Counted from the first letter of the stretch, positions 10,118-19,630 are shown. The stretch: DNA of 64,000 nt from Tabrizicola piscis (GCF_003940805.1 NZ_CP034329.1:1-64000), one strand, 5' to 3'. Numbers and translations are program-made. Notes: a model not told the origin generated them from the letters alone.

Positions 10118-10501
10118 ATGCGCCTTTCCAGAATATCCTTCCGCCTCGGCCTGTCTGCCTTGGCTTCATTAGTCGCGCTTTCAGCCTTTGCCCACGAGCC
10201 ACGGCCCGGGCCGAACGGTGGTTGGAAAGTCGATGCAGGGGCGTGGCACGCGGAACTGGTCGCGAACGACACTCCTAATGTGATTGTCTACCTTTATGAC
10301 GGGGCAGATCAGCCGTTATCGGCAGAGGGATGGACGGGCAACGCAATCTTGCTGGTCGACGGCAGTGCACAGCGGTTTGAGCTTACTCCGGATGCCAACG
10401 GTCAACTCATCGGGGCTGCTGCTGTCGCGGTTGCTAAAGACGTCAAAGGAGCGCTCCAGCTTGTTGCCCCCGACGGGACCACGGCCCAGGCAAAATACTA
10501 A
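10118..10501 (+). CDS. Small periplasmic protein of the efflux operon
   Basis: The 127-residue product has a signal peptide (residues 1-24, ending SAFA) and begins its mature part HEPRPGPNGGWKVDAG, a His- and Gly-containing pattern that I associate with proteins encoded beside RND metal pumps. The remainder looks like a small beta-sandwich. It starts 15 bases after the pump stop and is the last gene of this + strand operon. A metal-binding accessory role in the periplasm is inferred from position. I do not recognise a named family with certainty. Confidence 0.75.
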   Translation: MRLSRISFRLGLSALASLVALSAFAHEPRPGPNGGWKVDAGAWHAELVANDTPNVIVYLYDGADQPLSAEGWTGNAILLVDGSAQRFELTPDANGQLIGAAAVAVAKDVKGALQLVAPDGTTAQAKY

Positions 10502-11107
10502 GATGAAACGGTCGCCAACTCGCCGAGTTGGTGCCCGCCCTCTCTGCTCACTAGTATTGACGAAATCATCGTGCGGATGTGGGACAAGCCTGATGAGATT
10601 TTCTGGACCGAGCGCGACAGGACGACGTCAGTGTTTGGGACCTATCTGGTAGCCTGATTGCATCCACATCGGCCGGTAGTACTGGGTAGTCCTCGTCGAA
10701 CTTAACAGCAGAGCGCTTGGTACGGCTCCAGGCGACACATGCAGCAACTACCGACGCAATTGCACGTCACCTCTTCAGCCGATCAGACAGCAAAGGAACT
10801 GCCCGACGAACTCGCCCCGGTAGGGGCGAGCATAGAGATTTTGTCTTCCGTTTCAGGATTCCGGGCAAATGCAGGGGATCATGGAAGTGAGCCCCCGCAA
10901 AAACACGTTACTGACCGCGTGCAGCAAGCCAGGTGTCACGTTGTCGTTAAATCCGGGACAAAGAATCCAATGAAATCAAGTCGCGGGGGCGGCTGAGGTA
11001 TTGGGCGCCGCAGCTGGGTCCGCCCTTCCTCATTCCCGATTTAGTTCGGGGATTCTGCGTCCCATGAACACCAAACAAAATCACGATCATGCGCATACCG
11101 CGGAATG
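10502..11107. other. 606-base intergenic region between convergent operons
   Basis: I find no convincing gene here. It contains a 17-bp palindrome (10515-10531, ccaactcg/c/cgagttgg), an 8-bp GC-rich hairpin with a 4-base loop (10811-10830), and a weak 5-bp hairpin at 11035-11050. Any of these could end transcription from either side, though none has a clear T-run. A short frame ending at 10658 (residues MWDKPDEIFWTERD) may be the tail of a lost gene. Confidence 0.5.
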
Positions 11108-11578
11108 TCAATGCGCTTGAAGTCCGGCAGCCTTGCCGGAGCGGGGCGCGGATTGTTGATCTTCCTCGCGCGCTCCGCTGCCATGGTCGGGGCCATTCAC
11201 GAGGTCGGCAAGGATCGGACAGTCCGGGCGGTGATCGCCGCAGCACGCATCTGCCAGATGACGAAGCGTGTCCATCATTGCCTGCATTTCACGAATTCGA
11301 ACTTCAAGACCGGCGATCTGATGAAGGGCAATCTGTTTCACATCTGCACTCTGCCGCGAACGATCCTGCCAGAGCGCCAGCAACTCCTCGATCTTCTCGA
11401 CGGAAAAACCCAAGTCGCGCGCCCTTCGGATGAAGCGCAGAAGCTGAACATCGGTCATCGTGTAGACGCGATATCCTGCAACCGTCCTTCCTGCTGCCGG
11501 AATGAGCCCTATCGACTCATAGTAGCGAATCATCTTGGCGGAAACGCCCGAAGATTTTGAAGCTTCACCGATGTTCAT
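11108..11578 (-). CDS. cueR: CueR-type copper-responsive MerR regulator
   Basis: This 156-residue MerR-family activator binds Cu(I) (and Ag/Au in the family) and remodels promoters with long spacers. The N-terminal winged helix (MNIGEASKSSGVSAKMIRYYESIGL) is canonical. Cys112 and Cys120 in the ACCGDHRPDC loop sit at the positions used by E. coli CueR, with an extra Cys113. The C terminus is extended beyond the usual CPIL end by about 30 charged residues. It lies 12 bases downstream of the copA gene on the same strand, so it is probably cotranscribed and autoregulated through the promoter at 14104-14134. Confidence 0.93.
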   Translation of the reverse strand: MNIGEASKSSGVSAKMIRYYESIGLIPAAGRTVAGYRVYTMTDVQLLRFIRRARDLGFSVEKIEELLALWQDRSRQSADVKQIALHQIAGLEVRIREMQAMMDTLRHLADACCGDHRPDCPILADLVNGPDHGSGAREEDQQSAPRSGKAAGLQAH

Positions 11579-11590
11579 CTCAGGGCCTCC

Positions 11591-14068
11591 TTACGCGGCG
11601 ATTGAAGGTGCAAAGCGCCGCAGTCGCAGCGCATTGCCGAGGACGAAGACCGACGACAGCGCCATCGCAGCGGCGGCAAAGATCGGCGACAGCAGGATAC
11701 CGAAGGCGGGCCAGAGTGCGCCTGCGGCAACCGGGATCAGCAGGGCGTTGTAGATGAAGGCCCAGAACAGGTTCTGGCGGATGTTTCGCATCGTGGCCTT
11801 GGAAAGCGCGATGGCATCCGAGACGGCAGTCAGCCTGCCCGACATCAGGACGACGTCCGCCGCTTCGATGGCAATGTCGGTGCCGGTTCCGACGGCAAGG
11901 CCCACATCCGCTTCGGCCAGGGCGGGCGCATCGTTGATCCCGTCGCCGACATAGGCCAGCGCACCCAGTGCCTTCAGACGTTTCACCGCAGCGACCTTGC
12001 CGTCGGGCAGCACCTCGGCCACAACTTCGTCGATGCCAAGCTGGCGGGCGATGGCGTTCGCCGTGCGGCTATTGTCGCCAGTGATCAAGGCAACCTTCAG
12101 CCCCAGCAGGTGCAATGCCTGGATCGCCTGCGGCGTGGTTTCCTTGATCGGGTCCGCAACGGCGATGATTGCAGCAAGCTTGCCGTCGATGGCGGCATAG
12201 AGCGGTGACTTGCCCTCGTCGCCGAGCCGGGTCGCGGTGTCGCCGAAGCGGGAGACATCGAGGCCGAGCTTGACCATGTAGCGGTCGGCGCCGACGTCGA
12301 CCCGCTGCCCGCCCGCCGCCGCCGTGACACCGAAACCGGTGACGGAATCGAAGGTAGTGACCTCAGGAAGGATCAGGCCCTCGGCTTCGGCCGCCGCGAC
12401 AATGGCGCGGGCGATCGGATGCTCGGACTTCGCTTCGACAGCAGCCACCACGGCAAGGACCGCGGCGCGGGCGAAGCCCGGTGCCAGAGCCATGTCGGTC
12501 AGGCGCGGCTTGCCCTCGGTCAGGGTACCGGTCTTGTCGAACGCGACCACCTTGACAGTCTGCAAGGCCTGCAGGGCCTCGCCCTTGCGGAAGAGCACGC
12601 CCATCTCGGCACCACGCCCGGTGCCGACCATGATCGACGTTGGCGTGGCCAGACCCATGGCGCAGGGGCAGGCAATGATGAGGACGGCGACGGCGTTGAC
12701 CAGGCCAAAGGTCAGGGCCGGATCAGGCCCGAGGATCAGCCAGACGGCGAAGGTCAGCACGGCAATCGCCATAACCACGGGAACGAACCACATCGTCACG
12801 CGGTCGACCAGCGCCTGAATCGGCAGCTTTCCGCCTTGCGCGGCTTCGACCATGCGGATGATCTGAGCCAGCATCGTGGCCTCACCCACCGCCGTCGCCC
12901 GGAAGTTGAACGCGCCGGTCTGGTTTACTGTGCCGCCGGTCACGGTGCTGCCCGGTGCCTTCTCGACCGGCAGGGGCTCGCCAGAGATCATGCTTTCGTC
13001 GATCCAGCTTGCGCCCGTCGTGACCTCGCCGTCGACCGGCACCCGCTCGCCAGGGCGGACCTCGACGATATCACCGGGGCGGACTTCGGCGACCGGCACT
13101 TCGACAAGGCCGCCATTGCGAAGGACACGGGCGGTCTTCGCCTGAAGTCCGACCAGCCGCTTGATCGCCTCTGAGGTCCGGCCTTTGGCGCGGGCTTCAA
13201 GCAGACGACCAAGGAGGATCAATGTGACGATGACTGCCGCCGCCTCGAAATAGACATTCTGGGTGCCTAGGGGCAGGACGCCGGGGGCAAAGGTTGCCAC
13301 CAGGGAATAGCCGAAGGCAGCCAACGTTCCGACCGCGACCAGGCTGTTCATGTCAGGCGCCAGACGCGCCAGGGCCGGAAACCCCTTGCGGTAAAACCTG
13401 AGGCCAGGACCAAGGAGGACTACGGTCGTCAAGGCGAACTGAATGTACCAGCTGTTCTGCATGCCAATGCTGTTCATCACCGCCATGTGGACCCACAAGA
13501 ACAGATGCGATCCCATCTCGAGGACAAACACCGGCAGCGTCAGAGCCGCAGCAAAAAGCACATCGCGCCTCAATGCGGCTTCCTCGGCCGTTTTCTTCGC
13601 GGCGGACTCTTCTGACATGATGGCGGTTTCGGCCGCTGCCCGCGCTTCGTACCCCGCATCCGCGATTGCGCCGATCAGGGCGGCAAGGTCCGCGGTTCCG
13701 GTGACCGTGGCGCGTTCCGTGGCCAGATTGACATTGGCTACGGTCACGCCGGGTACCGTCTTCAAGGCCCGCTCCACCCGTGCCACACAGGAGGCGCAGG
13801 TCATACCCTCGATGACGATATCGATCGGACGCGTTGGCACATCATAGCCCGCGTCCTCGATTGCCTTGACCAGAGCCGATCGGTCCAGGCCCGATCCGAT
13901 GATTTCTGCCCGTTCCGTCGCAAGGTTGACGGCTGCAGTTTTTACCCCGGGGACAGCCTGCAGTGCGCGTTCAACGCGCCCAACACAGGATGCGCAGGTC
14001 ATGCCGTCGACGTCGATCACGATCCTGCCGAGATCCGCCGTGGCGTGATGAAGGGTTTGTATGTTCAT
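11591..14068 (-). CDS. copA: Cu(I)-exporting P-type ATPase with two HMA domains
   Basis: This inner-membrane ATPase of 825 residues exports cytoplasmic Cu(I) or Ag(I). Two N-terminal HMA domains each carry GMTCASC (Cys25/28 and Cys91/94). The transport helix has CPC in [13 protein letters not shown], the phosphorylation site is DKTGTLTEG, and TGDN and GDGINDAPA follow. The last helices contain YNALLIP and MALSS, the P1B-1 copper signature. The start is set at 14068 because GGAG precedes it and because the longer frame from 14146 would begin upstream of the predicted CueR promoter. It heads a copA-cueR operon and diverges from the copZ-like gene. Confidence 0.95.
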   Translation of the reverse strand: MNIQTLHHATADLGRIVIDVDGMTCASCVGRVERALQAVPGVKTAAVNLATERAEIIGSGLDRSALVKAIEDAGYDVPTRPIDIVIEGMTCASCVARVERALKTVPGVTVANVNLATERATVTGTADLAALIGAIADAGYEARAAAETAIMSEESAAKKTAEEAALRRDVLFAAALTLPVFVLEMGSHLFLWVHMAVMNSIGMQNSWYIQFALTTVVLLGPGLRFYRKGFPALARLAPDMNSLVAVGTLAAFGYSLVATFAPGVLPLGTQNVYFEAAAVIVTLILLGRLLEARAKGRTSEAIKRLVGLQAKTARVLRNGGLVEVPVAEVRPGDIVEVRPGERVPVDGEVTTGASWIDESMISGEPLPVEKAPGSTVTGGTVNQTGAFNFRATAVGEATMLAQIIRMVEAAQGGKLPIQALVDRVTMWFVPVVMAIAVLTFAVWLILGPDPALTFGLVNAVAVLIIACPCAMGLATPTSIMVGTGRGAEMGVLFRKGEALQALQTVKVVAFDKTGTLTEGKPRLTDMALAPGFARAAVLAVVAAVEAKSEHPIARAIVAAAEAEGLILPEVTTFDSVTGFGVTAAAGGQRVDVGADRYMVKLGLDVSRFGDTATRLGDEGKSPLYAAIDGKLAAIIAVADPIKETTPQAIQALHLLGLKVALITGDNSRTANAIARQLGIDEVVAEVLPDGKVAAVKRLKALGALAYVGDGINDAPALAEADVGLAVGTGTDIAIEAADVVLMSGRLTAVSDAIALSKATMRNIRQNLFWAFIYNALLIPVAAGALWPAFGILLSPIFAAAAMALSSVFVLGNALRLRRFAPSIAA

Positions 14069-14103
14069 AGCGGCACTCCAGTGTCGAGGTACTCCGCTGA
14101 CTG

Positions 14104-14134
14104 AGATAGGGCTTCCCATAATGGCAAGGTCAAG
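14104..14134 (-). promoter_or_regulatory. MerR/CueR-type promoter of copA-cueR
   Basis: On the minus strand the -35 TTGACC (14134-14129) and the -10 CTATCT (14109-14104) are separated by exactly 19 bp. The spacer carries the imperfect dyad CCTTGCC...GGGAAG. Long 19-bp spacers and this dyad type are hallmarks of CueR-activated promoters. It is placed correctly for a copA start at 14068. Confidence 0.8.
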
Positions 14135-14171
14135 CCCTGATTTCATTTTGTCTGATCACGGAATTGTTCTC

Positions 14172-14202
14172 TTGACCTTACAACGGTGGGAAGGCCCATA
14201 TC
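14172..14202 (+). promoter_or_regulatory. MerR/CueR-type promoter of copZ-like operon
   Basis: The -35 TTGACC (14172-14177) and -10 CATATC (14197-14202) are 19 bp apart. The spacer holds CCTTAC-N7-GGAAGG, very close to the CueR operator. It faces the chaperone gene at 14238 and lies about 40 bp from the divergent copA promoter. Confidence 0.82.
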
Positions 14203-14237
14203 GAGGTGCATGAGACGACTGTCCGAAGGAGACACTC

Positions 14238-14426
14238 ATGCAGTTCCATATCGAGAACATGACCTGCGGCGGCTGCGCGCGCAGCGTCACCAAGGCGATC
14301 CAGGCGGTAGACCCCTCCGCCGAGGTGAGCGCGGATCCGGCCTCGCACAAGGTCGAAGTCAAATCAGCGGCTTCTCGCGACCGGTTGGTCGCGGCGCTGA
14401 CCGAGGTCGGCTACGCGCCTGCCTGA
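14238..14426 (+). CDS. copZ: CopZ-like copper chaperone (single HMA domain)
   Basis: This 62-residue cytoplasmic protein is a single HMA fold with the metal site MTCGGC near residues 8-13 and the closing VGYAP segment. Such proteins bind Cu(I) through the two cysteines and deliver it to P-type ATPases or to CueR. AAGGAG precedes the start. It is the first gene behind the + strand CueR-type promoter and is followed by a DUF305 protein and a CPH-type ATPase, so copper is the likely ligand. Confidence 0.9.
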   Translation: MQFHIENMTCGGCARSVTKAIQAVDPSAEVSADPASHKVEVKSAASRDRLVAALTEVGYAPA

Positions 14427-14455
14427 CAAAACATAATCATCGAAGGAAAATCTGA

Positions 14456-14881
14456 ATGAACAAACGTACTCTCGCGCTGTCTATTGCGGCTGTTGCTGTT
14501 GTCGGTGGGATCGCATTTGCCCAGCAGACCATGGAAGGCATGGACCACTCCAACATGGGTGGCATGGGCATGGGGGATATGGGCATGATGAGCCATGCGA
14601 CCCTGATACCCCCGGAACTCGCCAATGACCCGGCTACCGTCGCCAGCGCTGCCGCAATGGACAAAATGATGGCCGACATGATGGTCCCCTATACCGGCGA
14701 CCCGGATATCGATTTCGCCCGGGGCATGATCCCTCACCATCAGGCCGCCATTGACATGGCGAAGATCCAGCTTGAATTCGGCAAGGACCCCGAAATGCGC
14801 AAGCTGGCGGAGGCGATCATTGCGGCGCAGGAATCCGAGATCGCCACGCTCAAGGCCTTTCTCGCCACCAAGGGCATGTAA
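14456..14881 (+). CDS. DUF305-family periplasmic copper-binding protein
   Basis: The 141-residue product has a signal peptide ending AFAQQ, a Met/His-rich stretch (GMDHSNMGGMGMGDMGMM, about residues 28-45) and a DUF305/CopM-type helical domain. The family motif GMIPHHQAAIDMA is at about 91-103. CopM of cyanobacteria, in the same family, binds copper in the periplasm, so metal sequestration is likely here. AAGGAAA precedes the start. It lies between the chaperone and the CPH ATPase and is probably in the same CueR-controlled transcript. Confidence 0.88.
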   Translation: MNKRTLALSIAAVAVVGGIAFAQQTMEGMDHSNMGGMGMGDMGMMSHATLIPPELANDPATVASAAAMDKMMADMMVPYTGDPDIDFARGMIPHHQAAIDMAKIQLEFGKDPEMRKLAEAIIAAQESEIATLKAFLATKGM

Positions 14882-14897
14882 GCCCGGGATGACCTTG

Positions 14898-14927
14898 GGC
14901 GGCGCGGTCGGGATCGGCCGCGCCGCC
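14898..14927 (+). terminator. GC-rich hairpin, possible terminator or attenuator
   Basis: A perfect 10-bp stem (14898-14907 with 14918-14927) encloses a 10-base loop, and is followed by tgttaat. It lies between the DUF305 gene and the CPH ATPase gene. The weak T content suggests partial termination that could lower ATPase expression. Confidence 0.5.
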
Positions 14928-14959
14928 TGTTAATCCGGGACGCAAAGGAGTTCGGTTCG

Positions 14960-17059
14960 ATGGCCAGCAGCGCGGAGAAACCGGACAACCACCCGGCGAA
15001 CGCCGGAATGGACCATGCCGGGATGGGTCATGGTGCCAAACCCACAGTTGATCACACCGCGATGGGGCATGCGCCACAGGGGGGTAGTGCCCACGCAGGA
15101 CACGGTGACATGGTGGCCGATTTCCGCCGCCGGTTCTGGGTATGCCTCGTCCTGACTGTCCCAGTCTTGGTGCTGTCGCCGATGGTGCGGAACTTCACGG
15201 GGCAGGGGATGGCACCCCTGTTTGCCGGGGAAGAGTGGGTCGCGCTGGCCCTCTCTTCCATCATCTATTTCTGGGGCGGCTGGCCATTCCTGAAAGGGGC
15301 GCTTCCGGAAATCCGCAGTGGTCGTCCGGGCATGATGACGCTTGTCGCGCTTGCCATCTCGACAGCCTATTACTACTCGGCTGCCGTCACACTAGGACTG
15401 CCCGGTGGAGAGCCGTTCTATTGGGAACTGGCCACGCTCGTCACGATCATGCTTTTGGGGCATTGGCTTGAGATGCGGTCCGTCCTCGGCGCTTCTCGCG
15501 CTTTGGAGGAACTTGTACGCCTGCTGCCGGATACCGCACTGCGGGTGACCGCGGACGGTGGAACGGAGGACGTGCCCGTCGCGGCCTTAATCGCCGGCGA
15601 CCGGGTCGTGATCCGCCCCGGTGCCAAGGTGCCGGTCGATGGAAAGATCATCGAAGGCACATCATCCTTCAACGAGGCCATGCTGACCGGGGAATCGAAA
15701 CCTGTCACGCGGTCTGCCGGCGAGGCTGTCATCGGCGGTGCGGTAAATGGCGAAGGTGCCGTCACCATCGAGGTGAAGGCGACGGGCGAGGCAACCTACC
15801 TGTCGCAGGTCATCGCCATGGTGAAAGCAGCACAGGACAGCCGCTCGCGCACACAGGATCTGGCTTCGCGCGCCGCAACTATCCTGACCTGGATTGCCAT
15901 CACCGTCGGCCTCGGATCGTTCGGTTACTGGTATGCGGTCGGGGCGGGGGCCACCTTTGCGCTTGAGCGGATGGTGACAGTCATGGTCATCGCCTGTCCG
16001 CATGCGCTCGGCCTTGCCGTGCCGCTTGTCGTGGCCGTCTCGACGTCGCTGGCCGCGCGCAATGGACTGCTGATCCGCGACCGTGCCGCCTTTGAGCGTG
16101 CGCGGGATCTGAACGCGGTGGTCTTCGACAAGACCGGCACCCTGACTGAAGGCAGATTCGGCGTAAGCGATCTGGTGTTGCTGCAAGATGGCGACGAGAC
16201 GACCGCCTTGCGTCTTGCGGCATCGGTTGAAAGCCAGTCGCAGCATCCGATCGCTACTGGGATTGTCGCCGCCGCAAAAGCCCGTGGCATAGACTTTCCG
16301 GCCCCGGAAGGCTTGCAGAGCATCACCGGTGCGGGGGTTACGGCACGTGTGGACGGGCGGGAGGTCGCCATCGTCAGCCCTAGTCATCTTCGGCGGCAAG
16401 GCCGACCCGTGACCGACCCGCGCCTTGCCCTGCTGGAGGAGGCAGGCAAGACCGTCGTGGTGCTGGAGGTTGGCGGCCAGCCCTATGCGTTGCTGGCTTT
16501 GGCAGACATCGTGCGCGCGGAATCGCGTGATGTCGTGGCACGTCTCAAGGCCAGAGGTGTCAGGTCCATCATGATGACGGGAGACGCCGAGGGGGTCGCG
16601 AAATCGGTCGCTGCAGAACTCGGCCTCGATGAATATTTCGCACAGGTCCTCCCGGATCAGAAAGCGGCCCGCGTGAAAGAACTTCGCGCCCGGGGTCTGA
16701 AGGTCGCAATGGTTGGAGACGGGGTGAACGACGCGCCGGCGCTCGTCGAAGCCGATCTTGGAATTGCCATTGGTGCGGGGACGGATGTCGCCGTGGAATC
16801 CGCCGACGTGGTCCTGGTGCGTTCTGACCCACGGGATGTGGAGGCCATTCTTGGCCTGTCCCGAGCGACGTATTCGAAGATGGTGCAGAACCTGATCTGG
16901 GCGACCGGATACAACGCATTTGCCATTCCAATGGCTGCTGGCATCACGTTCGGCACCGGCTTCCTAATGACACCTGCAGTCGGCGCCGTATTCATGTCGG
17001 CATCGACCATTATTGTAGCGATCAATGCACAACTCCTGCGGCGATACAGATCGAACTAA
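14960..17059 (+). CDS. copB: CopB-type copper P-type ATPase (CPH motif)
   Basis: This 699-residue P1B-type ATPase has CPH (Cys346-Pro-His348) instead of CPC in the transport helix, which places it in the P1B-3/CopB group associated with Cu(II), and with Cu(I)/Ag(I) in some members. In place of an HMA domain it has a His/Met-rich cytoplasmic tail at residues 10-50 (GMDHAGMGHG, AHAGHGD). The phosphorylated Asp390 lies in DKTGTLTEG, followed by TGDAEG and [15 protein letters not shown] precedes the start. It follows the chaperone and DUF305 genes on the same strand and complements the two CopA-type pumps. Confidence 0.93.
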   Translation: MASSAEKPDNHPANAGMDHAGMGHGAKPTVDHTAMGHAPQGGSAHAGHGDMVADFRRRFWVCLVLTVPVLVLSPMVRNFTGQGMAPLFAGEEWVALALSSIIYFWGGWPFLKGALPEIRSGRPGMMTLVALAISTAYYYSAAVTLGLPGGEPFYWELATLVTIMLLGHWLEMRSVLGASRALEELVRLLPDTALRVTADGGTEDVPVAALIAGDRVVIRPGAKVPVDGKIIEGTSSFNEAMLTGESKPVTRSAGEAVIGGAVNGEGAVTIEVKATGEATYLSQVIAMVKAAQDSRSRTQDLASRAATILTWIAITVGLGSFGYWYAVGAGATFALERMVTVMVIACPHALGLAVPLVVAVSTSLAARNGLLIRDRAAFERARDLNAVVFDKTGTLTEGRFGVSDLVLLQDGDETTALRLAASVESQSQHPIATGIVAAAKARGIDFPAPEGLQSITGAGVTARVDGREVAIVSPSHLRRQGRPVTDPRLALLEEAGKTVVVLEVGGQPYALLALADIVRAESRDVVARLKARGVRSIMMTGDAEGVAKSVAAELGLDEYFAQVLPDQKAARVKELRARGLKVAMVGDGVNDAPALVEADLGIAIGAGTDVAVESADVVLVRSDPRDVEAILGLSRATYSKMVQNLIWATGYNAFAIPMAAGITFGTGFLMTPAVGAVFMSASTIIVAINAQLLRRYRSN

Positions 17060-17187
17060 GGCGATATTGAGCGCCTAGCAAGACCAAGCGTGCTTTTCAG
17101 TAAGCTGCTAGGGGAGGCGCGATCAATCCTGAATGGCCATGCAAGCCATGCCGAGCGGGAACCTGAAGCACGCTGCGGTGCGCTCTT

Positions 17188-17775
17188 TCAGCCCATGCCG
17201 TGAAGTCCGTGGAAGCCACCTGTAACTATCACGGGTACGACGATCACAGCGGCCAAAATGACGATCACGACGCGCTGCCAGAGTTTTCGGTGCCGCCAGC
17301 AGAGAAAGGCAGTGGCGAACAGAACCAGCCCAAGTTCCACCACGCCGATGATACCGCCGTAATAGTTCGGGTCCCAGTAGCTGACCGGACTGCGGAATAC
17401 CCAGTCCGACACGGGCCAGAATTGGCGGCGGGCATCGTCATGATGGGTGACGAAGTCGGTGGCCGCATGCAAAAAGCCGGCTCCTGCAAAGGCGGTGAGA
17501 ATGAGGTGAAGTCGCCAGTGTCCAAGAGCAAGAAGCAGGCCCCAGACGAAAAAGCTGTGATCAACGGCAAAGACGGCCTGCCATGAGTGCGAGTAGAAGA
17601 GGTCTCCAAAGACTTCATGCTGCGGAATTCCGACCAGGCGTGTCGAAAATAGGACCAACGCAAACATCGGAACATCAGGAGCGAGCCCGCCCAGTATGGC
17701 CGCTACCAGAGTGGACGGCACGACGGGCCGCGCAAAGACAGCGGCCCCGATCAGCATATGAGTTGGTGTGTTCAT
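17188..17775 (-). CDS. Membrane protein resembling YbcI/YdjM-type metal-dependent hydrolases
   Basis: This polytopic inner-membrane protein of 195 residues starts MNTPTHMLIGAAVF and has four to five hydrophobic segments. Conserved-looking polar residues are the early His in THMLIG, Asp in LAPDVP, His in DHSFF and a cluster HAATDFVTHHDDARR. These resemble the YdjM/DUF457 family of predicted metal-dependent inner-membrane hydrolases, but the match is from memory and function is unknown. The start at 17775 is chosen because the frame upstream overlaps the DsbA-like gene and is atypical. It lies four bases downstream of the DsbA-like gene and is probably cotranscribed. Confidence 0.7.
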   Translation of the reverse strand: MNTPTHMLIGAAVFARPVVPSTLVAAILGGLAPDVPMFALVLFSTRLVGIPQHEVFGDLFYSHSWQAVFAVDHSFFVWGLLLALGHWRLHLILTAFAGAGFLHAATDFVTHHDDARRQFWPVSDWVFRSPVSYWDPNYYGGIIGVVELGLVLFATAFLCWRHRKLWQRVVIVILAAVIVVPVIVTGGFHGLHGMG

Positions 17776-17779
17776 CGCA

Positions 17780-18547
17780 TCAACAGACCGGAAATGGTTC
17801 GGCCTTCTCTTCTTCCGCAATCTGTCGGAGGAGGGAAAGGGGAACCGCACCGCTGAGCACGGTCCGTCCGATCACCAGACCTGGGGTGCCGATGAACCCG
17901 AAGAGATCGGCAAGTGCGCGTGTTCGGTCGAGTTCGGCCTGGACCCCGGCGGAGGACATGTCGATTAAGAGCTGCTCGACATCCAGATCAAGGGACTCCG
18001 CAACACGACGTACCGAGGCCTCTTCCGCAACCATCGGTGTCCGCATGAAGCGGCGGCGAAGCTCCTGTTGCTTGCCCTGACGTGCGGCGGCAACGGATGC
18101 CCGGGCGGCCAGCTCAGACGGCGGCCCGAAGATCGGAAGTTCGTGTTGCACGAGCCGGAATGTCGCTGGGTCCTCGGCCAGTAGGCTTTCAAGATCTCGC
18201 TCGAGAGCACGGCAGAACGGACAACGAAACTCGCTGAAGTAGGCGATGGGAACCTCAGAATTGGAGGCGCTGTTCCCAAATAAGGCCGGACATGGGTCGG
18301 TGCGCAGGGTCTCCATGCGCGCCCTGCGTGCTCCCGCTTCAGGTAGTGGCCCATCGAGACCGACAAGTGCGATGTTTGCCGTGGAGGTCTGACCGGGCAG
18401 CTCCAGTCGACGAAATGGCGGCACACCCTCGATGTCGACATAGGAAAGCCCGCGTCCGCCAAGCCGGTCCCAAGGCAAGGCCCGCAGTCCATAGATCACG
18501 GCAATGATGCCCCCCACTACAAAGAGATCACGACGCCGGATCGTCAC
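17780..18547 (-). CDS. DsbA-family thiol oxidoreductase, membrane-anchored
   Basis: The 255-residue protein begins with a GTG that overlaps the stop of the upstream L,D-transpeptidase (GTGA). An N-terminal anchor at about residues 8-20 is followed by a periplasmic thioredoxin-fold domain with CPFC in FRCPFCRALE. The C-terminal cis-Pro region is GFIGTPGLVIG. Such proteins form or isomerise disulfides in secreted proteins, and thiol redox control matters under copper stress. Further Cys residues occur before the motif (DPCPAL) and at the C-terminal residue. The much longer frame opening at 18823 is an overlap artefact. Confidence 0.85.
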   Translation of the reverse strand: MTIRRRDLFVVGGIIAVIYGLRALPWDRLGGRGLSYVDIEGVPPFRRLELPGQTSTANIALVGLDGPLPEAGARRARMETLRTDPCPALFGNSASNSEVPIAYFSEFRCPFCRALERDLESLLAEDPATFRLVQHELPIFGPPSELAARASVAAARQGKQQELRRRFMRTPMVAEEASVRRVAESLDLDVEQLLIDMSSAGVQAELDRTRALADLFGFIGTPGLVIGRTVLSGAVPLSLLRQIAEEEKAEPFPVC

Positions 18548-19107
18548 AGGACTGTCACCGGTGTTCCGACGGGTACCTGCTCGTAGAGTTGGATCACATG
18601 GTCGTTCAGCATCCTGATGCAGCCGTTCGACACAGATTGTCCAATCGACCAGGGCTCTGTCGTGCCGTGAATCCGGTAGTACGTGTCGCGCCCGTCGCGG
18701 TACAGGTAGAGGGCTCGGGCGCCCAGTGGGTTGCCCGGTCCGCCCGGCACCCCATCGGCGAATTGGGCATAGCGATCGGGATTCCGGCGGATCATGTCGT
18801 TTGTCGGGCGCCATGACGGCCATTCGGCCTTTCGTTCGACGATTGCCGATCCCTTGAATGCCAGACCGGCCTTGCCGACGCCAACACCGTACCTGACGGC
18901 ACGCTCGGAATCGAAAACATAATAGAGAAAGAAACTTCGCGGGAAGACCAGGATCTGACCGGGGGCATGTTGCTCTCGGACTCGGACCTCACGAGGTTGG
19001 AATTCGTCGGCCAGGACAAAGGGTTCTTCGGTATGGGCGCGAAGGACAGTTGGCATCGACAGGGTTGCGGCGGCTGCGCCGGTGAGAAAGGATCGACGGA
19101 AAATCAT
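18544..19107 (-). CDS. L,D-transpeptidase (YkuD domain), canonical active site
   Basis: This exported enzyme of 187 residues forms 3-3 peptidoglycan cross-links or links peptidoglycan to proteins. It has a Tat-like signal (FRRSFLTGAAAATLS), then a YkuD domain in which the catalytic Cys lies in SVSNGCIRMLN and the upstream His in YYRIHGTTE. The Cys-Ile-Arg order is the family norm. AGGAG is placed ideally before the ATG at 19107. It forms an operon with the DsbA-like and membrane proteins downstream. Two other L,D-transpeptidases in the window (19631, 39752) belong to a different subgroup. Confidence 0.9.
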   Translation of the reverse strand: MIFRRSFLTGAAAATLSMPTVLRAHTEEPFVLADEFQPREVRVREQHAPGQILVFPRSFFLYYVFDSERAVRYGVGVGKAGLAFKGSAIVERKAEWPSWRPTNDMIRRNPDRYAQFADGVPGGPGNPLGARALYLYRDGRDTYYRIHGTTEPWSIGQSVSNGCIRMLNDHVIQLYEQVPVGTPVTVL

Positions 19108-19145
19108 GCGAACTCCTGAGGGGAACGTGAAGGACGAGGGTTCAC

Positions 19146-19448
19146 TCAGAAGAAGGTTCGCGGAGGTGGGCGTCGGGGGGCAAAGGCTCGGCTCGAAGCC
19201 GAGACCGGCGTGATCACGAACTGCGCGGACTTGGCAGACGGTGCCACCTCGAAAAATGACAAGGTGGCAGTTGCGACAAGCTGGCAGGAGGCATGGCCTG
19301 ATCCGTCGCTGCAAAGGGCGTCCTGGTCCACAGCTGCGGTTTGAGCATGATCTGCATGCGCGCCGTGGGATGCGTGATCAGGAAGCGCCGCCCATAGAAG
19401 GGCGACGAGCAAGCAAAAACCGCACAAGATGTTCGCAAACTTACGCAT
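19146..19448 (-). CDS. Small secreted His/Cys protein with PPPRT tail (A)
   Basis: The 100-residue product has a signal peptide, a His-rich stretch (HASHGAHADHAQ at about 25-36), two cysteines separated by eight residues, and the C-terminal end RRPPPRTFF. The same layout of signal, His-containing segment, paired Cys and a PPPRT-like end recurs at 20196 and 31808, and more loosely at 48383. This suggests a family of small periplasmic metal-associated proteins, possibly related to DUF2946-like proteins. Function is unknown. It lies 38 bases upstream of the L,D-transpeptidase on the same strand. Confidence 0.65.
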   Translation of the reverse strand: MRKFANILCGFCLLVALLWAALPDHASHGAHADHAQTAAVDQDALCSDGSGHASCQLVATATLSFFEVAPSAKSAQFVITPVSASSRAFAPRRPPPRTFF

Positions 19449-19630
19449 GGTCGCAGAATAGCGCTCTTGGTGTATGGGAGAGGTGTTCACATCGAAGTGA
19501 GCAGAGAATTTCCCAACAAAATCGGCGAAAGCGCCACGGCTTCACCTCTTTGTGACCCCTGTACGACGCGAAGCGATTTGACCTTCCCACGTTGGAACCC
19601 GGCAAGAGCTACAAAAAAGAGGAGCAGACC

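Noticed and set aside
10562-10658. A short frame with SIDEIIVRMWDKPDEIFWTERD as the tail of a lost gene
   Set aside because: I could not match it to any family and no upstream partner in frame is visible. It is noted only within the intergenic entry.
10811-10830. A GC-rich hairpin as a definite rho-independent terminator
   Set aside because: No T-run follows the stem, so it is reported only as a possible transcription-end structure.
11064-11120. An 18-codon frame MNTKQNHDHAHTAECQCA with a His/Cys pattern opposite the 3' end of cueR
   Set aside because: It has no ribosome binding site, overlaps cueR and is too short to judge. The His/Cys content may be chance.
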